DNA of 64,000 nucleotides from an uncultured Ruminiclostridium sp. (GCA_910579265.1 CAJTTE010000004.1:16888-80887), one strand, 5' to 3'; positions 9,569 through 17,199 are shown, counted from the first letter of the stretch. The notes: generated by a model from the letters alone, not told the origin. Program-made: numbers and translations.

Positions 9569-9750
9569 TATCTGAAAAGACGCAAAATGCAGAATCCCTA
9601 CTAACAGCGAACGCTATCCGCGTCAGAGAATACCGATGGTTATCCCAAAGGGATAATTGTGAGATACCCTCGTATTTCTCCGCTTTTTTCTTGAAAACAC
9701 CGCGCTTTAGCGTAATAGTATAAAATTGTCTTGTTTCAGATACGCCCTAA
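9569..9750 (+). repeat. Family B repeat, copy 1
   Basis: A ~180-bp element beginning TATCTGAAAAG and ending GTTTCAGATACGCCC, so the termini are inverted repeats of about 10 bp. Internal landmarks are CTACTAACAGC, GGTTATCCCAAAGGGATAA (an internal palindrome around CCCAAAGGG), GTATTTCTCCGC and GCGCTTTAGCG. It is noncoding and lies just after glgP. Confidence 0.85.
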
Positions 9751-9902
9751 TAAAAATGTAACGATCCGGAAAAATGTGTTTAGAGTGTATCTGATGACTT
9801 AGATTTTTTGTACGGTTCGGCTAAATTCCCGGGGTTTTCAAAAAACGGAGAAAAAAGGTAATATTTCCGGTATTTTTTATACGGAAGTTGCCCTCAGTCA
9901 GT

Positions 9903-10080
9903 TAAGGCAATACCACACAATGACCGCCTGACGGCTTTGCGTGCGGCTTGCTTGCATATTTTACGCCATCTTACACAAATTCTCCTTGAAATACGTCAGT
10001 ATTCCTGCGCCCAATTTATGCAAGCTGACGAAATATCTGACTGCGCAATTCACACGCAATCATTGTGCGGTGTTGCCTTA
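9903..10080 (+). repeat. Family A repeat, copy 5
   Basis: A complete 178-bp copy, TAAGGCAATACCACACAATG to CATTGTGCGGTGTTGCCTTA. It stands 150 bp from a family B copy. The sequence between it and the terminator at 10338 shows no supported gene. Confidence 0.87.
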
Positions 10081-10337
10081 AAATTATGCGATCTACAAAT
10101 TTTCAGTTATCTCCCTATGGCGTCGGAAAAGTTTTTTGGAGGATATAAGAGGCTTTTAAAGGATAAAGCGGGCATTCTGCCGTAGCGGGGACATAAAGCA
10201 AGCTATCCCAAAAAAATTGAGCCGCACGAAATCATTTTATTTATGGCGAAGCTCTCCGGACAAAAACAAGCAGGTCTTTAGCAATGATATTTATAGTTGT
10301 AAAAGTATGATTTTAAATAAAAGAAAATACCTTAAAG

Positions 10338-10366
10338 AGGAAGCGTTTTGTGCTTCCTTTTGTTTT
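10338..10366 (+). terminator. Rho-independent terminator
   Basis: A short stem AGGAAGC / GCTTCCT around GTTTTGT is followed by TTTTGTTTTTT. It shields the protease-lipoprotein cluster from upstream transcription. Confidence 0.65.
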
Positions 10367-10457
10367 TTGTTCAGTTTTTCGAATCAGTAAAAGGAAATAA
10401 AAGATTATTCCGTTTTTTATGTGATTTAAAAATCGTTATAAATTTTTATTAAGAATA

Positions 10458-10486
10458 TTGACAGTTTCTGGAAAATATGATATATT
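10458..10486 (+). promoter_or_regulatory. Sigma-A type promoter of the first matrixin-like gene
   Basis: TTGACA (10458-10463) and TATATT (10481-10486) are separated by 17 bp, about 40 bp before the TTG start. Nearly the same sequence, including the untranslated leader GCATTAGATACATTAACGAA, stands before the duplicate gene (11949-11977). Confidence 0.8.
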
Positions 10487-10526
10487 ATATATGCATTAGA
10501 TACATTAACGAATAGGAGGAATCAAT

Positions 10527-11192
10527 TTGAAAAAAAGGGTAATTGCTTTTTTGTCCTGCATTGTCGCGTGGGTCCTTTCCTCCGCGCAGTCGGTATATGC
10601 ACATAACGGAGATGTGTTTAAAGGCAGTTATGTATTGGATCGTCAGAAAAATCTTAAGCTCAGGATCAGCATGTCGGCTCAGACCTCTTTAATGAACAGG
10701 GAAGTATATGAAAGCGCGCTGAAGTGGAACGATATCAGCAGCAACGTACATATCACAGTTATTATGGAAACTCCGGGTATGCCTTCCATTGCGGATACAA
10801 TGGGAGTTTATGACGGAAGAGGAGGTAATTTGAACGGACCTGACCTTCTTAAAACGATGGGGTATTATGGATTAACACAATTTTTCGATTCAAATGGTAA
10901 TCAGGTATCTCATGACGAGAAGTGCGATCATGCAAGAATTTTGATTAATGTTAATCATCCGGACTATAGCAGGACAGGTGATCCCGTTATAGCTGCCTCA
11001 ATGAATTTTACTCATGAAGTCGGTCATGTATTGATGTTGTCCCATCCCGTTAAGGGTTCTGCGGGTCATTCGTTTTGGAATAGCTTGCCGTATGCCGTTA
11101 TGAATCAGGGATTACCGCAAAAAAACAAGGAAGTATCATATTTACCGACAGAACACGATAAATCTTGTTTAATAGCCAAATGGGGGGTATAA
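10527..11192 (+). CDS. Secreted matrixin-like (metzincin) metalloprotease, copy 1
   Basis: The 221-residue protein has a Sec signal peptide (about 1-25, cleavage after SVYA). The zinc motif is HEVGHVLMLSH (163-173), the metzincin HExxHxxGxxH with Met170 in place of the usual Gly. A Met-turn candidate follows (YAVMNQG, M192), and the C terminus ends with a matrixin-like D-x-x-x-L...WG (HDKSCLIAKWG). Residue pattern ALKWNDISSNVHITV also fits the N-terminal part of matrixins. The start is TTG after AGGAGGA. The lipoprotein gene 11196 begins 3 bp downstream, so they form an operon. The first ~300 coding bp are almost identical to 12018-12689 and then the two diverge sharply. Activity is predicted, with the Gly-to-Met change leaving doubt; the substrate is unknown. 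Confidence 0.72.
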   Translation: MKKRVIAFLSCIVAWVLSSAQSVYAHNGDVFKGSYVLDRQKNLKLRISMSAQTSLMNREVYESALKWNDISSNVHITVIMETPGMPSIADTMGVYDGRGGNLNGPDLLKTMGYYGLTQFFDSNGNQVSHDEKCDHARILINVNHPDYSRTGDPVIAASMNFTHEVGHVLMLSHPVKGSAGHSFWNSLPYAVMNQGLPQKNKEVSYLPTEHDKSCLIAKWGV

Positions 11193-11195
11193 AAA

Positions 11196-11816
11196 ATGAA
11201 AAAAAATATTTTTATTTTATTAATTGAAACAATGTGCGTTTTTTTGCTTGCTTCTTGCAGTAATGCGGATACGGCAAACAAAGAGCTTTTTTCGGGATAT
11301 GAGTTCAAGAAATTGGATGAGGGAAACCGTCCGGTATACAATAGTCTTGACGAGCTTGAAAATGAATGTGATATTATTGTCGTAGGCACTTTTACGGGGG
11401 ATGCAAGGCAGGATGAAGTGTATACATATGAGGAAAGCTTCGGAAAAGATGTTCTTTCGTTTATAATATCTCAAAATGATATTGAAGTTTCAAAGATAAT
11501 TAAAGGTAACGTTAAGGTTGGTGATAAAATTTCGGTTATCCAGCTATACGGCACTGTTGATACTAAATTTATGACCAATAGCAATCTTACTCCTATGCTT
11601 AAGGATGATAAATGGCTTTTCTTCCTTTCCGAAAGCAACGGAGATTATTCGGGAGCATATTATTGCACCGGAGATAACGACGGACGCTATCCCTTGGAAA
11701 ATTTCAGTTACAGGAAGACAGCTTTAACCGACAATGAAAATCTCGGCGTCTATAATAAAGAGGATTTCAGAGAAGATATTTATAAAGAGATCCTGAAAAA
11801 ATATGATTTGAAATAA
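11196..11816 (+). CDS. Lipoprotein partner of matrixin-like copy 1 (possible OB/NTR-like domain)
   Basis: The 206-residue protein has a lipoprotein signal peptide (lipobox LLASC, Cys21). The mature domain (about 50-170) has a strand IIVVGTFTGD, a second segment SFIISQNDIEVSKIIKG, then VGDKISVI, LTPMLKDDKWLFFL and GDNDGRYPLENF. The same order of motifs is found in the lipoproteins at 12691 and 13388 and in the extracytoplasmic part of the anti-sigma-like protein at 33417. The pattern (GTF...V.KI.KG..GD.I...L...W.FFL) resembles bacterial OB-fold domains of the netrin/TIMP-like kind, but this is only a visual impression. The C-terminal ~50 residues are nearly identical to those of 12691. Position directly behind a secreted protease suggests an inhibitor, immunity or binding partner; this is inferred. 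Confidence 0.7.
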   Translation: MKKNIFILLIETMCVFLLASCSNADTANKELFSGYEFKKLDEGNRPVYNSLDELENECDIIVVGTFTGDARQDEVYTYEESFGKDVLSFIISQNDIEVSKIIKGNVKVGDKISVIQLYGTVDTKFMTNSNLTPMLKDDKWLFFLSESNGDYSGAYYCTGDNDGRYPLENFSYRKTALTDNENLGVYNKEDFREDIYKEILKKYDLK

Positions 11817-11948
11817 TGAAGTGTATTTTAAAAAGATATTTTGTAGTTATTTCCATATGACTTATCTTCCTTATAAAACGTTATAAAGAACATAAGGGTT
11901 ATTCTATATGTTTTTTAACTTTTAAAAGCGCATATATTTTTAAGGATA

Positions 11949-11977
11949 TTGACAATTTGTGGAAAATATGATATATT
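11949..11977 (+). promoter_or_regulatory. Sigma-A type promoter of the second matrixin-like gene
   Basis: TTGACA (11949-11954), 17-bp spacer and TATATT (11972-11977), a near copy of the promoter at 10458. The duplication therefore includes the upstream control region. Confidence 0.8.
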
Positions 11978-12017
11978 ATATATGCATTAGATACATTAAC
12001 GAACAGGAGGAATCAAT

Positions 12018-12689
12018 TTGAAAAAAAGGGTAATTGCTTTTTTGTCCTGCATTGTCGTGGGGATCCTTTCCTCCGCGCAGTCGGTATATGCACATAACGG
12101 AGATGTGTTTAAAGGCAGTTATGTATTGGATCGTCAGAAAAATCTTAAGCTCAGGATCAGCATGTCGGCTCAGACCTCTTTAATGAACAGAGAAGTATAT
12201 GAAAGCGCGCTGAAGTGGAACGATATCAGCAGCAACGTACATATCACAGTTATTATGGAAACTCCGGGTATGCCTTCCATTGCGGATACAATGGGAGTTT
12301 ATGACGGAAGAGGGGGAAACCTGAGCGAACCGGATATTTTTGAAAGCAACCAGCTGGGATTAACGCGTTATTATGATTCTAATGGTAAACGTATTTCCCG
12401 TGACGGTAAAATTTCGTATGCGGAAATTTTAGTCAATACCAATGCTGCCATATATGACAAACTGTTAAATAAGAAAGAGGCTGCATCGATGAATTTCGTG
12501 CATGAGACAGGACACGTACTCATGCTCGCTCATCCGGTTCAAAATCCGGCGTTGGATTATCATAAATATAACGGCGGAAGGCCGTATGCCGTAATGAACC
12601 AAGGCTTGCCTACTTACGGCTATCCGCAAGTAGCGCCTAATCCGACAAGTCATGATATATGTTGTCTGCAAGGGAAATGGGGGGTATGA
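12018..12689 (+). CDS. Secreted matrixin-like (metzincin) metalloprotease, copy 2
   Basis: A 223-residue paralogue of 10527. Residues 1-102 are almost the same (signal peptide and the segment up to YDGRGGNL), and nearly all differences lie after that point. The zinc motif HETGHVLMLAH (162-172) again has Met (M169) where metzincins have Gly, the Met-turn is YAVMNQG, and the protein ends HDICCLQGKWG. The start is TTG after CAGGAGGA, as in copy 1. The partner lipoprotein starts 1 bp after the stop. A nearly unchanged N-terminal part with a diverged catalytic part suggests either recent partial gene conversion or selection for variation in the protease part. Confidence 0.72.
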   Translation: MKKRVIAFLSCIVVGILSSAQSVYAHNGDVFKGSYVLDRQKNLKLRISMSAQTSLMNREVYESALKWNDISSNVHITVIMETPGMPSIADTMGVYDGRGGNLSEPDIFESNQLGLTRYYDSNGKRISRDGKISYAEILVNTNAAIYDKLLNKKEAASMNFVHETGHVLMLAHPVQNPALDYHKYNGGRPYAVMNQGLPTYGYPQVAPNPTSHDICCLQGKWGV

Positions 12690-12690
12690 A

Positions 12691-13314
12691 ATGAAAAAAA
12701 TTTTTTTAATTTTTTTAATCGGAGTTTTATGTTCATTAACGTTTGCTTCTTGTAGCGGAGATTATTCGAAAGATACCTGTGATTTTTCCGGATTGGAATT
12801 TTCAGATTGGGGTGAAACCAATCGGCTTTTTTACACCAATCTTGACGACCTTGAGAAGGACAGTGAGATCATTGTTATCGGTACATTTACAGATGATACT
12901 AAACAGGAAGAAATTTACCAATATAACAGTCATTTTCAAAAGGACATTCTGGCTACCATTATATCTACGAACTCCATTGAGGTTCTAAATGTAATAAAGG
13001 GAGATGTAAAGGCAGGAGATACCATTCCCGTAACTCAGGATTACGGTATTAGCGATAATCAATTCATAGCTATAAGCAGACTTACGCCTATGCTTAAAGG
13101 TGATACTTGGCTCTTTTTCCTTTCTGAAAATAAAAGCGAGATCCGTAAAGGAAAATACAGCTGCACCGGAGATAACGACGGGCGCTACCCCTTGGAAAAC
13201 TTCAGTTACAGGAAGACAGCTTTAACCGATAATGAAGATCTCGGCGTCTATAATAAAGAGGATTTCAGAGAAGATATTTATAAAGAGATCCTGGAAAAAT
13301 ATGATTTGGGATAA
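12691..13314 (+). CDS. Lipoprotein partner of matrixin-like copy 2
   Basis: A 207-residue lipoprotein (signal MKKIFLIFLIGVLCSLTFASC, lipobox FASC). ATG 12691 is chosen over an upstream in-frame ATG inside the protease gene because it gives a clean signal peptide behind GGGGGG. The domain matches 11196: IIVIGTFTDD, IEVLNVIKGDVKAGD, LTPMLKGDTWLFFL and GDNDGRYPLENF. The last ~50 residues are nearly identical to 11196 whereas the first ~110 mature residues differ widely, the opposite polarity to the divergence of the upstream protease. Function unknown; a role as cognate partner of the protease is inferred. Confidence 0.7.
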   Translation: MKKIFLIFLIGVLCSLTFASCSGDYSKDTCDFSGLEFSDWGETNRLFYTNLDDLEKDSEIIVIGTFTDDTKQEEIYQYNSHFQKDILATIISTNSIEVLNVIKGDVKAGDTIPVTQDYGISDNQFIAISRLTPMLKGDTWLFFLSENKSEIRKGKYSCTGDNDGRYPLENFSYRKTALTDNEDLGVYNKEDFREDIYKEILEKYDLG

Positions 13315-13387
13315 TTTTTAAAATATAAATGATATTGTAAAATCATTGTGATGTTATTTTGCATAAATCGAAGGATGGGAATAAAAA

Positions 13388-14005
13388 ATGAAAAAAAGTA
13401 TTTCTGTTTTTTTGATCGGTATTTTTTGTGCACTAACGCTTTCATCATGCGGTAATGTATCTTCGGTAAATAATGAAGAATTTTCCGGTCTTGAATTTGT
13501 GGATTATGGTGAGACCAACCGGCTTTTATTTGAAAATCTTGAATATCTTGAGGAGTATAGTGAAATTATTGTAGTCGGTACATTTATCGGGGATACGGAG
13601 CAGGAAGAGATTTACCAATATGATAGTCACTTTGGTAAGGATGTTCTGGCAACCGTTGTTTCTAAAAATTATATCAAAGTTTCTAAGGTAATAAAGGGGA
13701 ATGTCGATATAGGGGATACCGTTGCGATAACACAAAGATACGGCGTGGTGGACGACCAATTCATAGCAATAAGCAGGCTTACACCTATGTTAAAAGACGA
13801 TGCCTGGATTTTTTTCCTTTCCGAAAATAATGAAGTAGGCGCAGGAGCATATCATTGTACCGGAGATAATGACTGACGTTATCCTCTGGAGAATTTCGAT
13901 TATAAAAAAATATCTTTAACCGACAATGAGAATCTTGGAGTTTTTAATAAAGAGGACTTCAGAGAAGAGATCTATAAAGAGATATTGAAAAAGTATGATA
14001 TTTAA
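13388..14005 (+). pseudogene. Third lipoprotein of the family, interrupted by an in-frame TGA
   Basis: This reads as a 205-codon homologue of 11196 and 12691 (signal MKKSISVFLIGIFCALTLSSC, IIVVGTFIGD, VIKGNVDIGD, LTPMLKDDAWIFFL). Codon 163 (13874-13876) is TGA where both paralogues have GGA (Gly of GDNDGRYP), a single G-to-T change. The frame continues without other damage to TAA at 14003, ending KKYDI like its relatives. It has its own ribosome site (AAGGATGGG) but no protease gene in front, so it is an orphan partner. The truncated 162-residue product would still hold most of the domain and may be functional. The single lesion points to a recent event. Confidence 0.8.
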
Positions 14006-14025
14006 AAAAGTCTGATTACGGTAAT

Positions 14026-14060
14026 AAAAAGAGAAAGCAAGTAGGCTTTCTCTTTTTATT
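14026..14060 (+). terminator. Rho-independent terminator closing the lipoprotein cluster
   Basis: A 13-bp stem AAAAAGAGAAAGC / GCTTTCTCTTTTT with a short loop is followed by ATTTTT. It lies 20 bp past the interrupted lipoprotein frame. Confidence 0.85.
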
Positions 14061-14096
14061 TTTAAATATCTTAAATTTCATTTTTATTATAGCTAT

Positions 14097-14276
14097 TTTA
14101 AAACAAAGCAAGCTTTTAAAGCTATGCTAAAACGTGGCTATTTCAAGGAAAAAAGCTGAGAAATACGAGGGTATTTCTCAGCTATCCCTTTGGGATAACT
14201 ATTGTCATTCTTTGATGCGGAAGGCGTCCGTAGTCGGTAGATGCTTTGCAATTTGCGGTTTTTCAGACAGCATCTG
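14097..14276 (-). repeat. Family B repeat, copy 2 (inverted)
   Basis: Runs from TTTTAAAACAAAGCAAGC to TTTTTCAGACAGCATCTG. The core AGCTATCCCTTTGGGATAACTATTG is the inverted form of the internal palindrome seen in copy 1. Confidence 0.82.
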
Positions 14277-14305
14277 ATTTTAATTGTTTTAATGCCATTT
14301 GAACG

Positions 14306-15007
14306 TCATTTGATCGAAAGTGACATATTGCCGTAATCAAAGCTAAAGGTAATATTTCTTCTGTTGTCAGTTAAGGAACAGTTTTCTCCGTTGCAGGAAA
14401 AGTCTCCGGAAAGGTTCATGGCAACGGAGGTTTTTGTTCCAACAAGTTCCTCGTCTACATTACTGAAAAACCATTTTAATTCGTGGTTTTGGGTAATGGT
14501 ATAAAATGTGGTGTCATATCCTGTTTCATCGTTTCCGTACATTGCGGCAATTAACGGACAGAACTTTTCGTTATATTTTATGTCAAATACTCTAATAAAG
14601 CTGTCAAAATCTGATTTATCAAGCTTCAAATCGCCCTGACTTACCTTGTCGGGATTAAAATGAAAGGAATCCAGACCTATTTCTCTTTCGTCATCGATCA
14701 CTCTTAATGCAATACCGCGCAAAAATATACTTTCAGGGAAATCTTCAACCTTGGTATAAACATATTCTCCCACAAGCTGAACGGAATAATTATTCCACTT
14801 ATTTTCAAAGAGAACGACATTAGTTTTACCCCTTGCCTCTAAACCGAGACTATCCGGAGCATCGGAAAAATCCGGAAGATCAGTTTCGTTTAAATATACA
14901 TATTTATCCCATTCATTCGGCACATCGTTTGACGTTGAACAGCCGCAAAGAAATGTGGATATGAATGTTAAGCAGATCAGAATAGATAAAAGTTTTTCAA
15001 TAATCAT
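14306..15007 (-). CDS. Lipoprotein of unknown function, downstream of a decayed C39-like gene
   Basis: The 233-residue protein starts MIIEKLLSILICLTFISTFL and has lipobox LCGC. ATG 15007 is preferred because GGAG stands 9 nt before it; three in-frame ATGs up to 15040 are less well placed. The mature part has no recognised domain: it contains an SVQLVGEYVYTK strand, a DSFHFNPDKVSQGD segment and a C-terminal beta-rich part with a possible disulphide (FSCNGENCSL). It follows the remnant C39-like gene 15085-15535 in the same direction and from the same promoter. The arrangement repeats at 31766-32940, where a different lipoprotein follows another C39-like remnant. Confidence 0.7.
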   Translation of the reverse strand: MIIEKLLSILICLTFISTFLCGCSTSNDVPNEWDKYVYLNETDLPDFSDAPDSLGLEARGKTNVVLFENKWNNYSVQLVGEYVYTKVEDFPESIFLRGIALRVIDDEREIGLDSFHFNPDKVSQGDLKLDKSDFDSFIRVFDIKYNEKFCPLIAAMYGNDETGYDTTFYTITQNHELKWFFSNVDEELVGTKTSVAMNLSGDFSCNGENCSLTDNRRNITFSFDYGNMSLSIK

Positions 15008-15084
15008 CTTTATCATCTCCATGTTATTTATGAATTTCAAGCTTTCGCTATAATGGAAAGTTTATTTTTAAATTTAAGCTCCGC

Positions 15085-15535
15085 TTAATTCATTGTATAG
15101 ATATATTCGCCCTCGGGTACGGGGGTATATACGGATATCCAACCGTCATAGTTTACAAGGTTATTAAATTCGTTCATGGATATAGTGTGGAAGCCGTTAT
15201 ATCTTAAATCATAGTGCGGATCTACTAATGTAACCGTATTGTTATTGTGGTCTACTTCGCAAATAGTCACATAATGAGTAAATGAAGCTCCATCATAATA
15301 TTTTAAAACTTTTGTGTCAGAAATTCGGATTATGGGAGCGTAGCCGTACATTAAACTTTTGCTTACCATACCTAATGCTTTATCATATGTATACTTTGTA
15401 AAGGCTTTGTTAAATCGACGCTGTCGGTTCTATGCTATAATACTGTTTTGCCGACACGCAAGAAAATGAAAGCATTAACAGCATTGAAATAAAAGTAAGA
15501 TGGATTCTTAAAATCTTCATGATAATGATTTTCAT
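15085..15535 (-). pseudogene. Remnant of a secreted C39-like cysteine peptidase
   Basis: The 5' part (from ATG 15535) encodes a signal-peptide-like segment (MKIIIMKILRIHLTFISMLL, ending near SCVSAKQYYS) that stops at TAA. The 3' part (15085-15369, other frame) encodes the C-terminal half of a peptidase_C39_2-type domain: THYVTICEVDHNNNTVTLVDPHYD, containing the expected catalytic His and the Asp-Pro. The N-terminal half with the catalytic Cys is missing, so an internal deletion plus frameshift has destroyed the gene. A good promoter (15555-15584) still drives it and the lipoprotein behind it. Confidence 0.7.
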
Positions 15536-15554
15536 ATTATAAATTTACATATAT

Positions 15555-15584
15555 ATTATATACTATTTTCGCATTTTTTGTCAA
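15555..15584 (-). promoter_or_regulatory. Promoter of the C39-remnant / lipoprotein operon
   Basis: On the minus strand TTGACA (15584-15579) and TATAAT (15560-15555) are 18 bp apart, 20 bp upstream of the remnant's start. Confidence 0.7.
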
Positions 15585-15694
15585 TATATAGAATTTACAA
15601 AATCGTATACTGAAATTATGCACTATAATACAATTGTGTCTTGGTGTAAAAACGGACGAAAAGGAACGAAGGCTATATATTTTTCATTCGGGTA

Positions 15695-15722
15695 TTGACA
15701 AAGCTGAAAAAAAGGATATAAT
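15695..15722 (+). promoter_or_regulatory. Promoter of the hydrogenase maturation operon
   Basis: TTGACA (15695-15700) and TATAAT (15717-15722) with a 16-bp spacer. The predicted start near 15729 leaves a ~140-nt leader before the first gene. Confidence 0.82.
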
Positions 15723-15729
15723 TAAAAAC

Positions 15730-15843
15730 GTAAAATTATTCACTGACGCTAAAACTTAAAACTTGAGGCGGAAGGGCTGAACATCAATGTCCGTTTATGA
15801 CGGTATTTCCGCGCCCTTTTATGCCAAAGGGCGCTTTTATTTT
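15730..15843 (+). promoter_or_regulatory. Structured leader with intrinsic terminator upstream of the hydrogenase regulator gene (candidate attenuator)
   Basis: The leader can pair GCGGAA with TTCCGC around an inner CCGT/ACGG hairpin. It ends in a perfect 9-bp terminator stem GCGCCCTTT (15811-15819) / AAAGGGCGC (15826-15834) followed by TTTTATTTTA. The terminator lies inside the transcript, 30 nt before the start codon and ahead of the ribosome site GGGAGG. The TTCCGC arm abuts the terminator stem and shares its first GC, so the two folds could compete. No known riboswitch class was recognised. Confidence 0.55.
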
Positions 15844-15872
15844 ATCATCAATCATCAGAGACGGGAGGAAGT

Positions 15873-16136
15873 ATGAACAAACAGGAGACCAGAGTAGCAG
15901 TCATCGGGGTCATTGTGGAAAACGAAAACTCCGTAGACGAGCTTAACCGTTTGCTTCATGATTACGGAAGCTTTATCATAGGCAGAATGGGAGTACCCTA
16001 TCGCAGTAAGGGCATAAATATAATCAGTCTTGCGGTAGATGCTCCGCAAGAGATTATAAGCGCCCTTTCGGGAAAGATAGGGCGGCTGACAGGCGTCAGC
16101 GCAAAAACCGCCTATTCGACTCAAAGGAAGGAATGA
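15873..16136 (+). CDS. Iron-only hydrogenase system regulator (TM1266-like)
   Basis: The 87-residue protein matches the small ACT/NikR-like TM1266 family that sits with [FeFe]-hydrogenase maturation genes. It has the typical strand RVAVIGVIVENENS, a helix VDELNRLLHDYG, IIGRMGVPYRSKGINIISL and a final SALSGKIGRLTGVSAK. It is presumed to be a ligand-binding regulator, though no DNA-binding motif is visible and its mechanism is not established. The start follows GGGAGG by 6 nt. It is followed 4 bp later by hydE in the same operon. Confidence 0.88.
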   Translation: MNKQETRVAVIGVIVENENSVDELNRLLHDYGSFIIGRMGVPYRSKGINIISLAVDAPQEIISALSGKIGRLTGVSAKTAYSTQRKE

Positions 16137-16140
16137 TTTT

Positions 16141-17199
16141 ATGCTGACCGAAACGGCCGAACACGGTGAGCTGATAGAGCGTCTTTATTCATTTTCAGAC
16201 CTTTCCGATACCCGGCTTCGAGAGCTTATAGACGACAGAACCGAGGCGGATGCAGAGCTGTTGGCTCAAAGGGCAAGAGAGAGATGTGAAGAGATTTACG
16301 GAAACGATGTTTTTATGAGAGGACTTATCGAAATTTCCTCTTATTGCAAAAACGATTGTTTATACTGCGGTATCAGAAGAAGCAATAAAAATGCGGAAAG
16401 ATACAGGCTTGATCCGGAACAGATACTGGATTGCTGCGAAACCGGCTATGCACTCGGCTTCAGAACCTTTGTTTTACAAGGCGGAGAGGACGGATATTAT
16501 AACGATGAGCTGCTTTGCAGCTTGATCGGAAAAATTAAGAGCAGTTATCCCGATTGCGCCGTTACCCTGTCTCTTGGGGAAAGAACGGCGGAAAGCTATA
16601 AACGTCTGTACGATGCGGGAGCGGACAGATATTTGCTTCGGCATGAAACGGCGGATAAGGAGCACTATGAAATGCTGCATCCCGCCGGATTATCTCTCGA
16701 AAAACGCATTGAATGCCTTAAGGAGCTTAAATCGATCGGATATCAGACAGGCTGCGGCTTTATGGTTGGATCTCCATATCAGACGACCGATCATATAATT
16801 AAAGATCTAAGATTTATAAAAAGCTTTGAGCCCCATATGGTGGGCATAGGTCCTTTTATTCCTCATAAGGACACCCCTTTTAAGGATGATCCGGCGGGTA
16901 CTGCGGAGCTTACGCTGTATCTGCTTTCGATAATAAGGCTGCTTTTGCCGAAAGTCCTGCTTCCCGCCACCACCGCATTGGGCACGATCGATCCTATGGG
17001 AAGGGAGAAGGGAATTCTTGCAGGCGCAAATGTTGTAATGCCGAATCTATCTCCTGCCCAAGTAAGAAAAAAATACTCCCTTTATAACGGAAAAGTTTGT
17101 ACGGGGGAGGAAGCGGCGGAGCATGTTAAGGAACTTAAATCAAGAATAGAAACCACAGGAAGAAAACTGACAGCAGCAAAAGGCGATTTTGCTTTCTGA
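16141..17199 (+). CDS. hydE: [FeFe]-hydrogenase H-cluster radical SAM maturase HydE
   Basis: A 352-residue radical SAM enzyme of the BATS-domain group, needed to build the dithiolate-bridged diiron subcluster of [FeFe]-hydrogenase. The SAM-binding cluster motif CKNDCLYC (C69, C73, C76) is followed by GIRR, and the barrel segments TFVLQGGEDGYY and LGERTAESYKRL are typical. It lies between the TM1266-like regulator and hydG. The third maturase, HydF, and the hydrogenase itself are not in the window. Length and start agree with the family. Confidence 0.94.
   Translation: MLTETAEHGELIERLYSFSDLSDTRLRELIDDRTEADAELLAQRARERCEEIYGNDVFMRGLIEISSYCKNDCLYCGIRRSNKNAERYRLDPEQILDCCETGYALGFRTFVLQGGEDGYYNDELLCSLIGKIKSSYPDCAVTLSLGERTAESYKRLYDAGADRYLLRHETADKEHYEMLHPAGLSLEKRIECLKELKSIGYQTGCGFMVGSPYQTTDHIIKDLRFIKSFEPHMVGIGPFIPHKDTPFKDDPAGTAELTLYLLSIIRLLLPKVLLPATTALGTIDPMGREKGILAGANVVMPNLSPAQVRKKYSLYNGKVCTGEEAAEHVKELKSRIETTGRKLTAAKGDFAF

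Noticed and set aside
10338..10366. Small gene ending at the terminator (10185-10340)
   Set aside because: No frame with a start signal was found before the hairpin; it may end read-through or a noncoding transcript.
13874..13876. TGA read as glycine (alternative code) or selenocysteine
   Set aside because: All other genes in the window use TGA as stop (for example 1337, 12689, 20246) and no SECIS-like hairpin was seen. A point mutation is the simpler reading.
15730..15843. Known riboswitch classes (TPP, FMN, SAM, THF, ZTP, fluoride, c-di-GMP) for the hydrogenase leader
   Set aside because: None of their conserved core sequences could be found in the leader.
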